A stretch of 64,000 nucleotides of DNA, from NCBI GenBank assembly GCA_963764345.1, contig CAVXSF010000031.1, positions 62,001 to 126,000 on the forward strand, given 5' to 3'. Under the pieces are notes generated by a model. That model saw nothing but the letters and a program-made list of their open reading frames with translations. It was not told the DNA's origin and ran no database searches. Positions 55,315-63,537 of this stretch are shown piece after piece. Every line of letters begins with the position of its first letter. Within the stretch, counting starts at the first letter, position 1. Both the position numbers and the translations under genes were made by a program. This DNA comes from DASQZK01 sp963764345. Lineage in GTDB: Bacteria; Bacteroidota; Bacteroidia; Bacteroidales; GCA-2748055.

Positions 55315-57255
55315 ATGAAAAAATATATCCTGCACAGGCTGACCCTGTTGTTGCTGGGCAGCATGCTGGTGCTGCCGGCCCTTCATTCCCAGACTTATCC
55401 CATGCCCGAACTGCCCGACACAAGTGGTTTTGGCCGGATGATCCAGCGTACGATGAAGTTACTGGCTACCAGTACTACTGAAAAGAAAAATACGGTAAAA
55501 ATCCTGGTTTACGGTCAGTCTATCAGTGAACAGGACTGGTGGCTCGAGGTCCGACGGTATCTCCAGGCAAAATTTCCTAAGGCTGACCTGGTCATGGAAA
55601 ACCGCTCTATCGGCGGGTTTTCTTCACAATTTCTGAAGAAAACAGTTCGCATGGACGTCGATGCCTTTTGTCCCGACCTGGTGATCTTTCATGTGTATGG
55701 AAGCCATATCGATTACGAGACCATCATCAAGGACATCAGGTCCAATACCACAGCGGAAATTGCCATGTGGACCGATCATTATACGGGACCTGATTCCTGG
55801 AGCGACCAGATGTCCTACACCACGCTTCCGGGATTTGCAGAAAAATACGGATGTGAACTCATCAGGATCCGGGAGGAATGGATTAAATATCTGGACGCCA
55901 ATAACCTGCAGCCTTCTGATCTGCTTAAAGATGGCGTTCACCTGAATGATTATGGTAATTTCCTGCTGGCCGAACTCATTAAACCCTATCTGAATTACAA
56001 GCCGGCTTTTACGGCCGACACATTCAACATGGTGAAATATTTTGAGGTGGGCACCGATGTCTCATTTAACGGAGATACGCTGACACTTCCCTTTGACGGG
56101 AACCGTGTTGAACTGGTGGCTCAGAATACCGGCTTTAACAACCAGGGGTGGGCGACAATCTTTGTCGACGATCATAAACCTACCGACTTCCAGGGGACCT
56201 GGTTTTATACCCGGCCATACGACAATATGCACGCCTGGCCCTGGAACCTGGGAGCATGGGTCGAAACTGAACATCTGAAACCTCCGGTAAAAGAAACCTG
56301 GACCCTTGAATATACTTCGGCAACCGTACCCTATTTGCATAACGGTTTCACTGTCACCGGATCTGTCACCGGAACAGATGGCTCAGGCAATACCGACAAA
56401 GATTTTGTAAGTGATTCCAAACGGGTTCTTTTTAAGGGTGGCGAGGCCGATCTGGGCGACTGGCACATTAAACGGTCTTATGACGTGGTGGGCACGCAAA
56501 TTTTTGCAGGTCAAAAGGTTAAATGGGACGTCTATTCCACCGGGGTGGATGAATGGCATCCTACCACACAGCCCGATCTCAGCCTTGAAAATGCCTTTAC
56601 GATCATCCAGGGGATCGACAATAACCATCATGTTCTGAAAATCGTTAAATCCGGCAGTGGCACCTTACCATTATTGGGCATCCGGATTTATCGCCCCATG
56701 TGGGACCGGAAGGATAACTATATTCTAAGCACTGATCTGCACCAGATCACTTTTGAAATCGAAGGCGGATCCAAAGATATCAATATCACATCAAACTCGG
56801 TCTGGGATGTAAAACCGGGGGCCGGATGGGTGAGTGCGGATGTGAATACCACTTCGGGAAATTCACAGCTCACGGTTTCTGCCGGAGATAACCAGGATGG
56901 GTATGACCGTGAAGCTTACCTGGTAATCAATGGCGTAAATGGTGTAACTGACAGCGTGAAAATAAGTCAGCCGGGAGGGTTAGGTGATGGCATTTCGGAT
57001 CAGAAGGTTCAAATTCTTCAGATTTACCCTAACCCCGCTTCAGATTATATCACCATCAAAACACAGGGTAGCGATATTGAAAGCGTGATCATTACGGATG
57101 ACACGGGCCGTATGGTAAAACAGCTTTCCGGTAGAAATCCTGCAACTCTTAATATAAGTATAAACGATTTATCTGCAGGTATTTATTTTGTCAGGATGAA
57201 AACCGGCAATCAGACCGGAACCGGAAAATTTGTGATCACGGGTATGCTGAGGTGA
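55315..57255 (+). CDS. SGNH/GDSL-type hydrolase with BACON domain and type IX secretion tail
   Basis: Surface or secreted esterase, 646 aa. A signal peptide (LVLPALHSQ) is followed by the SGNH domain (about 58-225): block I serine S69 in LVYGQSIS, block II glycine in NRSIGG, and block V D206-H209 in DGVHLND. Residues 240-470 are beta-rich accessory modules. A BACON-like domain (about 485-560) begins ITFEIEGGSKDINI and contains SNSVWDVKPGAGWVSADV and ends VKISQPGG. The last 75 residues are a type A T9SS sorting domain: LQIYPNPASDYITIK and LSAGIYFVRMKTG. It is expected to cross the outer membrane by T9SS. The substrate may be an acetylated glycan. It is transcribed opposite to its neighbours. 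Confidence 0.9.
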   Translation: MKKYILHRLTLLLLGSMLVLPALHSQTYPMPELPDTSGFGRMIQRTMKLLATSTTEKKNTVKILVYGQSISEQDWWLEVRRYLQAKFPKADLVMENRSIGGFSSQFLKKTVRMDVDAFCPDLVIFHVYGSHIDYETIIKDIRSNTTAEIAMWTDHYTGPDSWSDQMSYTTLPGFAEKYGCELIRIREEWIKYLDANNLQPSDLLKDGVHLNDYGNFLLAELIKPYLNYKPAFTADTFNMVKYFEVGTDVSFNGDTLTLPFDGNRVELVAQNTGFNNQGWATIFVDDHKPTDFQGTWFYTRPYDNMHAWPWNLGAWVETEHLKPPVKETWTLEYTSATVPYLHNGFTVTGSVTGTDGSGNTDKDFVSDSKRVLFKGGEADLGDWHIKRSYDVVGTQIFAGQKVKWDVYSTGVDEWHPTTQPDLSLENAFTIIQGIDNNHHVLKIVKSGSGTLPLLGIRIYRPMWDRKDNYILSTDLHQITFEIEGGSKDINITSNSVWDVKPGAGWVSADVNTTSGNSQLTVSAGDNQDGYDREAYLVINGVNGVTDSVKISQPGGLGDGISDQKVQILQIYPNPASDYITIKTQGSDIESVIITDDTGRMVKQLSGRNPATLNISINDLSAGIYFVRMKTGNQTGTGKFVITGMLR

Positions 57256-57401
57256 AATGAATCGCGTAAATCAGATTCTCCGGTTTTTTACCCACTGAGG
57301 AGATCTTTGCATTTTCGGTTCACCTCCATTCCCTGTTTCTGCACCTGTCTGCTTTTCTCCCGAAGAAAACCCGGTGAAATGAATTCTTATTCCCCGTTTC
57401 C

Positions 57402-58859
57402 TTAATTCTTCTGTTCTTCCCACCGGTAAGGAAAAGCGTCAGATTTCGTATGGGCTTCATCAAAGACAGTTTTCATTTTCTTAACGATATCCGGATGCTT
57501 GCCGGCTACATTGGATTGTTCCTTTAAATCCTTCTCAAGATCGTATAGTTCAATCGGGGCGTCAGGGTTGTCCTGAACATTCAGCCTTACACCTTTCCAT
57601 TTCCCCATCCTGACGGCTTGCTTACCGCCCTGTTCATGAAATTCCCAGTACAGATATTTGTGTTCTTTCTGCCGGCCTTTATTTATCAGGGAGGGAAGGA
57701 AGGATATGCCGTCGGTTTTAACTTTCTCACCGGTATGTAGCAAATCCTGCATGGTAGCCATTACATCACCGAAATAGGAGATATGGTCAGACACACTGCC
57801 TGCCTTAACTTTACCCGGCCAGGAAACAAGAAACGGGACCCGGATCCCGCCTTCGTACAAATCACGTTTGATCCCTCGCAGCGGACCGTAACTGTCGAAG
57901 TAATCGGGATCGGCACCGCCTTCGGCATGCGGACCGTTATCGCTGGAGAACATCACGATGGTGTTTTTATCCAGGCCATATTTTCTGAGCGTATCCATAA
58001 TTTGACCGACATATATATCGAGCCTGGTGATCATGGCTGCATAGGCAGCATGACCCTCTGCCTGGGAAGCATAGGAGGTGGAATGATAGTAAGGGGTGAA
58101 ATAATCGTTTCCTGTATAGCTTTTTTCAGGGAGGAACTTCCCTTCGAAAGCTTTGAAAATGGAATCATCAGGTACCAAAAGTTCTGCGTGGGGAATGGTA
58201 TAGGGCAGATACAGAAAAAAAGAGGTATCCCGGTTTTGGGCAATGAATTCGAGGGCCTTCCTGTTGATGACATCTGCACTGTAATCCTTCAGAATACCAT
58301 GCGTGTTATCCAGACTGTCGATTTTACCGTCATCCCAGAGAAACGGGGGATAGTAGCGGTGTGCCAGCGACTGGGAATAATACCCATAGAAATGGTCAAA
58401 ACCCTGTGATTGGGGATCACCTGCATTAAAGACAGAGCCCAGACCCCATTTACCGAAGGCCCCGGTCACATAACCCGCATCATGAAAAAGTTCAGCGAGT
58501 GTATAAACGGAATCGGGGAGGGGATACTGTCCGACTGGCTTAACACTCATATTTCCCCTGACCGGTGTATGGCCTGTATCTGAGCCAGTCATAAGAACGG
58601 ACCGTGAAGGTGCGCAAACCGTGCTGCCTGCATAATGCTGTGTAAACTTCATGCCTGAAGCGGCCAGGCTGTCAATATTCGGGGTATTAAATTTCGTCTG
58701 ACCATAACAACTTAAGTCTCCGTACCCGAGGTCATCTGCCAGGATATAGATTACGTTCGGTTTTTCCTTTCCTGCGGTGAATTTTTCCGTTAATCCGGTA
58801 CATGATGTACAGGTAAGTGTTATTAATCCAAGAGTGATAAGTTTTTCTCCTGTTTTCAT
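57402..58859 (-). CDS. Sulfatase (formylglycine-dependent, arylsulfatase A-like) lipoprotein
   Basis: Sulfate ester hydrolase, 485 aa, paralogue of the sulfatase at 7.5 kb. The lipobox cysteine is at about 17-20 (LTCTSCTG). Metal-binding D42-D43 are in ILADDLGYGD. The formylglycine cysteine C82 is in VCAPSRSVLMTGS, and the active-site motifs are FGKWGLGS, FFLYLPYTIPHAELL and FSSDNGPHAEGG. The C-terminal subdomain has LYWEFHEQGGKQAVRMGKW and ELYDLEKDLKEQSNV. Nothing suggests truncation. It is alone on its strand; a repeat-rich kilobase lies upstream. The close similarity to the 7.5-kb enzyme suggests the same S1 subfamily and possibly related sulfated sugars. Confidence 0.95.
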   Translation of the reverse strand: MKTGEKLITLGLITLTCTSCTGLTEKFTAGKEKPNVIYILADDLGYGDLSCYGQTKFNTPNIDSLAASGMKFTQHYAGSTVCAPSRSVLMTGSDTGHTPVRGNMSVKPVGQYPLPDSVYTLAELFHDAGYVTGAFGKWGLGSVFNAGDPQSQGFDHFYGYYSQSLAHRYYPPFLWDDGKIDSLDNTHGILKDYSADVINRKALEFIAQNRDTSFFLYLPYTIPHAELLVPDDSIFKAFEGKFLPEKSYTGNDYFTPYYHSTSYASQAEGHAAYAAMITRLDIYVGQIMDTLRKYGLDKNTIVMFSSDNGPHAEGGADPDYFDSYGPLRGIKRDLYEGGIRVPFLVSWPGKVKAGSVSDHISYFGDVMATMQDLLHTGEKVKTDGISFLPSLINKGRQKEHKYLYWEFHEQGGKQAVRMGKWKGVRLNVQDNPDAPIELYDLEKDLKEQSNVAGKHPDIVKKMKTVFDEAHTKSDAFPYRWEEQKN

Positions 58860-59043
58860 TTTTTATACTTTTTATCAGGTAGTCTGTGGTTCTTTCTCAT
58901 GAATGACTTTCGCTGCCAGGCATTCATCCGGATTTGCCTCCCCTCGCTCACCCCTTAATCCCCTTAAAGGGGAAACCCCAGTCCGCCGCAGCATTTACGA
59001 AGTCTTTCTCCCATCTCCTGTCTCCCGTCTCCGACTTCGCATA

Positions 59044-59131
59044 TTCATTATTCGATATTCGATATTCGATATTCAATATTCAATATTCGATATTCGATAT
59101 TCGATATTCGATATTCGATATTCAATATTCG
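59044..59131 (+). repeat. Heptanucleotide array ATTCGAT/ATTCAAT
   Basis: About twelve tandem 7-bp units, mostly ATTCGAT with interspersed ATTCAAT. A shorter array of the same unit lies at 59470-59505. Only the fifth base varies. Confidence 0.85.
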
Positions 59132-59222
59132 ATTCCCCACGAAGACGCGATGCATCACGTCTCTACGTTTTTGATATTGATATTCACCAATCAGAATTCC
59201 CGTTTACACTGTTCACACGGGT

Positions 59223-59325
59223 TCTCTAACCTCTAACCCCTAACCTCTAACCCCTAACCTCTAACCTCTAACCTCTAACCCCTAACTCCCTAACCCCTAA
59301 CCTCTACCTCTAACTTCCTAACTCA
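59223..59325 (+). repeat. Heptanucleotide array CTCTAAC/CCCTAAC
   Basis: About thirteen units of CTCTAAC and CCCTAAC with a few indel-bearing units near 59285-59320. It superficially resembles telomeric repeats but has a 7-bp unit with T/C alternation. Confidence 0.8.
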
Positions 59326-59888
59326 ATCCCCCAATCCCTCATTTTTCTCGGCATCTTCTTCCCCTCGCTCACCCCTTAATCCCCTTAAAGGGGAAACCCA
59401 GCGCGCCGAAGCATTTACTAAGTCCATCTCCTGTCTCCGAATTCATCATTAAATATTCGATTTTCATTACTCGATATTCGATATTCGATATTCGATATTC
59501 AATATTCTGTTTCTCCACGACTAAAGCAGCGATGCATCACGTCTCTACATTTTTGATATCCCTATATTCCTAAATCCCTAAATCCCTAGAATTCCCTGAA
59601 TCTTACACTGTTCACACTTGGCTTCCCACTATTCTCTATCCCCAATCACCTATCCTCCCCTCGCTCACCCCTTAATCCCCTTAAAGGGGAAACCCAGCCC
59701 GCAATAGCATTTACTAAGTCCGTCTACTGTAACCAAATTCATAATCTCCATTTTCACCACAGATTACACAGATTCACAGATACAGTATCCTGTTTTTTCA
59801 TAGACGTCAATCATCAATTGCAACGTTTTAATTTTTTTCTCCCTAACTTCCTAATCTCCAATCTCTAACCTTTCGCCTTTCGCCTTTC

Positions 59889-61952
59889 TTACTCCCTCAT
59901 TCCTCCGAATAACCTTCGGATCTCAAGATCATCAAAAAATACCGTATCCTGCGAGGGATTGTATAAATAGATTTTGACTTGATTGTCCTGTAATGATCCG
60001 GGAATGAAGATGTTTTTTTCAATTTTTTGCCAGCCGTCAGATCCTTTGTCTACAATTTTATATTCGCCGTTATAAAAGGGTTCGGTAGCCGTCTGGCCTG
60101 AAATAACAATCGTGCCGTCATCTTCATTCCTGGCATTTTTCCAGACACTGATCACGAACTGATTACCCTGTTCGACGCTGTCGATTTCTACCGTCATGCC
60201 ATAGGGATGGTTTTGTTCAAGGGCGATGGAGTATTTTCCCGTGTGTGCCATATGATCGGTTCTGTACTCACCGTACTCAAAACAGGTGCTGTCGGGAGGA
60301 TTGATAAATTGTTTGCCATCCGGGGTAAGATGTTCGGCGTCACAGAATAAATGAGTAACCATTTTTCTTTCGGGAAGGGTGAAATTTGTTGAGGTATCTT
60401 TCAGATCGAAGATAAGCACTTTTCCATACCGGCCTTTGAGATGAACAGCAAATTCGTCGAGGTAGGGCATGAGGAAAAGATTTTCAAGTCCGTTCACAAT
60501 AAGATAATGCGCGCCATGAGAAATTGACGTCTTGATTCCGGCCCGGTCACGGTTATAGTAAACCCAGTCACCCTTGCCAAACCTCGTGTCGATATACTGG
60601 GTCCAGCCTTTGACATTCATCAGGTAAAGGCTGACATGATTACTTGCGGGCACAAAGATGACGGTGTCCTTATGACTTATACCGATCTGCCTGAGATAGG
60701 GAGTGATGGAATAGAGATCCTTCATGTTCAGATAGTTCTCATTAGCTTTCCCTGTATATCTTTCCGTAACCGATTTTTGAGCATACCAGATGTTAAACAG
60801 TAGGAAAACCGCAAAGAGCGACTTTACAATCACAGACCGGAAATACCGTGGATAATTCGTTTTAATGATATCGAAAGTGGTCAGAACTAAGAAAACAGGT
60901 AGAATATAAAGATTGATGGTATAGTAGTCATGGTCCCTGAAAAACCAGAAAAACATCATCACAAAGACAAGGATTCCGGCCAGGAGAAACAGGTTGGTCA
61001 GGAGAAAAAACCTGGAGCTTTTGCGGATATGCAACAATATGAAGATGATGGTACCACCAAAAAAGAGTAATACTATTGGATGAAAATAATCGGTGAGCCA
61101 TATATGCCGGATATTGTACACGACTTTGTGAAGTTCTTCCATGCTGAAAGTCCAAAACGGAAAAGCCTTTTGGACAAAATACGTACTGTCGTTAACTCGG
61201 TTGTACCAGTTAGAAAAAACGATCCAGCTGCCAACAAGCAGAGCCAGAATCGAGGCTGACAGGATAAATTTCCCGGGAGATTTGAAAATTTTTTCTTCTT
61301 TTTTGAATTTCAATCCAAAAAGCCATTCCGTGATAAATATACCGCCAATAGCCGCCAGGCTGAGCAAAGCTGTGATTTTCAGCCACCCGGCCAGGAGAAA
61401 AAACAGCATGAAGAGCCATAGGTACCGGTCTTTCCCTTCATCCCTGTACCTGAAAAAATAATACCATCCGATGAATACAAATGCCAGTGCAGGTGCGTTG
61501 GGAAGATAGTTATTCCCGTAGTAGACGATGACCGGCGAAGTAAAAATCAATATTGGCAGCGCCGTTGCCCAAAAGACATCCTTAAATAAATAAAGGCCCG
61601 ATTTGTAAAGGAAAAACAATCCTGTAAGAAAGATCAGTGTGAAAACCAGTCGGAAGATAAAATCGTGATAGCCGAAAATATGATAGAGCGCAGCGATAAA
61701 ATAATACATATAGGTATTCTCTCCCGGGGCAGTTTTACCGCTGGTACCGCCATTTGTGGTGAGATTGTTCACTTCCGGCTGAAAGAAATGCATTCCGTCC
61801 TGGTAATAATTCAGGGCGAAGGAGGCATCATCGGCCTGCCGCCAGGCATGGATGGATTGAGGACGGTCATCTAACATGCGGGGATAGCCGTAATAACAGG
61901 AAATCGCCAGGACAATGCTTACAAAAAGTACTGTCGAATATTTGCGTAACAT
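59889..61952 (-). CDS. GT39-like (PMT family) membrane glycosyltransferase
   Basis: Polyprenyl-phosphate sugar-dependent glycosyltransferase of the GT-C fold, 687 aa. The N-terminal helix is followed by the first periplasmic loop PQSIHAWRQADDASFALNYY, which carries the acidic pair expected of the catalytic site. About eleven to twelve helices run to residue 420 (e.g. LPILIFTSPVIVYYGNNYLP, APALAFVFIGWYYFFRY, FLLAGWLKITALLSLAAIGG). A soluble periplasmic C-terminal domain (about 430-687) follows, ending in a carbohydrate-binding-like beta sandwich (SGQTATEPFYNGEYKI, IYLYNPSQDTVFFDDLEIRR). The target (lipid A, protein or glycan) is unknown. Its 5' end lies 70-100 bp from the 32-bp minisatellite, so the promoter is squeezed against the repeats. 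Confidence 0.85.
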   Translation of the reverse strand: MLRKYSTVLFVSIVLAISCYYGYPRMLDDRPQSIHAWRQADDASFALNYYQDGMHFFQPEVNNLTTNGGTSGKTAPGENTYMYYFIAALYHIFGYHDFIFRLVFTLIFLTGLFFLYKSGLYLFKDVFWATALPILIFTSPVIVYYGNNYLPNAPALAFVFIGWYYFFRYRDEGKDRYLWLFMLFFLLAGWLKITALLSLAAIGGIFITEWLFGLKFKKEEKIFKSPGKFILSASILALLVGSWIVFSNWYNRVNDSTYFVQKAFPFWTFSMEELHKVVYNIRHIWLTDYFHPIVLLFFGGTIIFILLHIRKSSRFFLLTNLFLLAGILVFVMMFFWFFRDHDYYTINLYILPVFLVLTTFDIIKTNYPRYFRSVIVKSLFAVFLLFNIWYAQKSVTERYTGKANENYLNMKDLYSITPYLRQIGISHKDTVIFVPASNHVSLYLMNVKGWTQYIDTRFGKGDWVYYNRDRAGIKTSISHGAHYLIVNGLENLFLMPYLDEFAVHLKGRYGKVLIFDLKDTSTNFTLPERKMVTHLFCDAEHLTPDGKQFINPPDSTCFEYGEYRTDHMAHTGKYSIALEQNHPYGMTVEIDSVEQGNQFVISVWKNARNEDDGTIVISGQTATEPFYNGEYKIVDKGSDGWQKIEKNIFIPGSLQDNQVKIYLYNPSQDTVFFDDLEIRRLFGGMRE

Positions 61953-62019
61953 TTGCAGGTCTTGAATTTTGTTTAAAAGTAATACAAATTTCAGGGAACC
62001 TGCTCATCAATTTAATTTC

Positions 62020-62505
62020 CCGCAGGAAAACACGAATGGTATTTTTTGGAAGCCACGAATGCACGAATGGAATCTTTATGAAAGCCACGAATGCACGAAT
62101 GGAATCTTTATGAAAGCCACGAATGCACGAATGGTATTTTTTGGAAGCCACGAATGCACGAATGGAATCTTTATGAAGGCCACGAATGCACGAATGGAAT
62201 CTTTATGAAAGCCACGAATGCACGAATGGAATCTTTATGAAGGCCACGAATGCACGAATGGAATTTTTTGAAAGCCACGAATACACGAATGGAATCTTTA
62301 TGAAAGCCACGAATGCACGAATGGTATTTTTTGAAAGCCACGAATGCACGAATGGAATCTTTATGAAAGCCACGAATGCACGAATGGTATTTTTTGAAAG
62401 CCACGAATGCACGAATGGAATCTTTATGAAGGCCACGAATGCACGAATGGAATCTTTATGAAAGCCACGAATACACGAATGGTATTTCCATGGCGTTTAG
62501 GAATC
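62020..62505 (+). repeat. 32-bp tandem minisatellite, about 14 copies
   Basis: Unit: GCCACGAATGCACGAATGG followed by AATCTTTATGAAA or by TATTTTTTGAAA. I count fourteen copies with small variants (GAAAGCC/GAAGGCC/GGAAGCC, AATGCAC/AATACAC). Both strands stay open because the unit has no stops in several frames, which produces chance ORFs. A second block of seven full and one truncated copies is at 63260-63505. Confidence 0.9.
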
Positions 62506-62521
62506 ACGAGCTCAACTAAAT

Positions 62522-63259
62522 AACTCTCCAATCCCCAATCTCCACTCTCCACTCTCCACTCTCCACTCTCCAATCTCCACTCTCCACTCTCCAATCCCCA
62601 ATCCCCAATCTCCAATCTCCACTCTCCACTCTCCACTCTCCACTCTCCACTCTCCACTCTCCACTCTCCACTTCCCAATCTCCAATCTCCAATCTCCACT
62701 CTCCCAATCTCCACTCTCCACTCTCCACTCTCCAATCTCCACTCTCCACTCTCCACTCTCCACTCTAATCTCCATCTCCAATCCCCACTCTCCAATCTCC
62801 AATCTCCAATCTCCACTCTCCACTCTCCAATCCCCAATCTCCACTCTCCACTCTCCAATCTCCAATCTCCACTCTCCACTCTCCACTCTCCACTCTCCAA
62901 TCTCCAATCCCCAATCTCCAATCTCCACTCTCCACTCTCCACTCTCCACTCCCCATTCTCCACTCTCCACTCTCCACTCTCCACTCTCCACTCTCCAATC
63001 CCCAATCTCCACTCTCCACTCTCCACTCTCCACTCTCCACTCTCCACTCTCCACTCTCCACTCTCCACTCTCCACTCTCCACTCTCCACTCTCCAATCTC
63101 CAATCTCCACTCTCCACTCTCCAATCCCCAATCTCCACTCTCCAATCTCCACTCTCCACTCTCCACTCTCCACTCCCCAATCTCCACTCTCCAATCTCCA
63201 CTCTCCACTCTCCACTTTCCACTCTCCACTCTCCACTCTCCAATCTCCAATCTCCAATT
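62522..63259 (+). repeat. Heptanucleotide satellite TCTCCAC/TCTCCAA/TCCCCAA, first array
   Basis: About 105 consecutive 7-bp units. The commonest is TCTCCAC, then TCTCCAA, then TCCCCAA, with rare TTCCCAA and a few irregular units near 62765-62780. TCCCCAA nearly always follows TCTCCAA. No G occurs on the + strand from 62511 to 63262. Confidence 0.92.
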
Positions 63260-63505
63260 TATGAAGGCCACGAATGCACGAATGGAATCTTTATGAAAGC
63301 CACGAATACACGAATGGAATCTTTATGCACGAATGGTATTTTTTGAAAGCCACGAATGCACGAATGGAATCTTTATGAAAGCCACGAATGCACGAATGGT
63401 ATTTTTTGAAAGCCACGAATGCACGAATGGAATCTTTATGAAGGCCACGAATGCACGAATGGAATCTTTATGAAAGCCACGAATACACGAATGGTATTTC
63501 CATGG
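63260..63505 (+). repeat. 32-bp minisatellite, second block
   Basis: Seven full units plus one truncated unit (at about 63322) of the same 32-bp repeat as at 62020-62505. The last 50 bp and the unique stretch after it (GGTATTTCCATGGCGTTTAG, then AATCACGAGCTCAAC) duplicate 62461-62520 at a distance of 1,012 bp. Confidence 0.9.
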
Positions 63506-63537
63506 CGTTTAGGGAATCACGAGCTCAACTAAATAAC

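Larger units (their letters stand above)
58940..59696 (+). repeat. Three copies of a 40-bp interspersed element with a CCCCTTAAAGGGG palindrome
   Basis: Copies at 58940-58979, 59361-59400 and 59657-59696 begin CCCCTCGCTCACCCCTTAAT and contain the 13-bp palindrome CCCCTTAAAGGGG. Similarity continues degenerately for another 35-70 bp (AGCATTTACTAAGTC and TCTCCTGTCTCC). The copies are 421 and 296 bp apart and look like a dispersed extragenic palindromic repeat. Confidence 0.75.
58860..59888. other. Repeat-rich intergenic kilobase
   Basis: No gene is supported. It holds three copies of a 40-bp palindrome-containing element, several heptamer tandem arrays, and a second shared motif, GCGATGCATCACGTCTCTAC, at 59147 and 59529. 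Frames that appear on the + strand here are produced by the arrays. Confidence 0.7.

Noticed and set aside
58903..59236. Frames of about 100 codons with FDIRYSIFDIQYSI-type repeats
   Set aside because: They arise directly from the ATTCGAT array; both + frames are open for the same reason.
59223..59325. CTCTAAC/CCCTAAC array as a telomere or linear replicon end
   Set aside because: It is internal, has 7-bp units with T/C alternation and is flanked by ordinary sequence; only superficially telomere-like.
62020..62505. The 32-bp repeats considered as a CRISPR array
   Set aside because: The units are contiguous with no unique spacers between identical repeats, and no cas gene is present.
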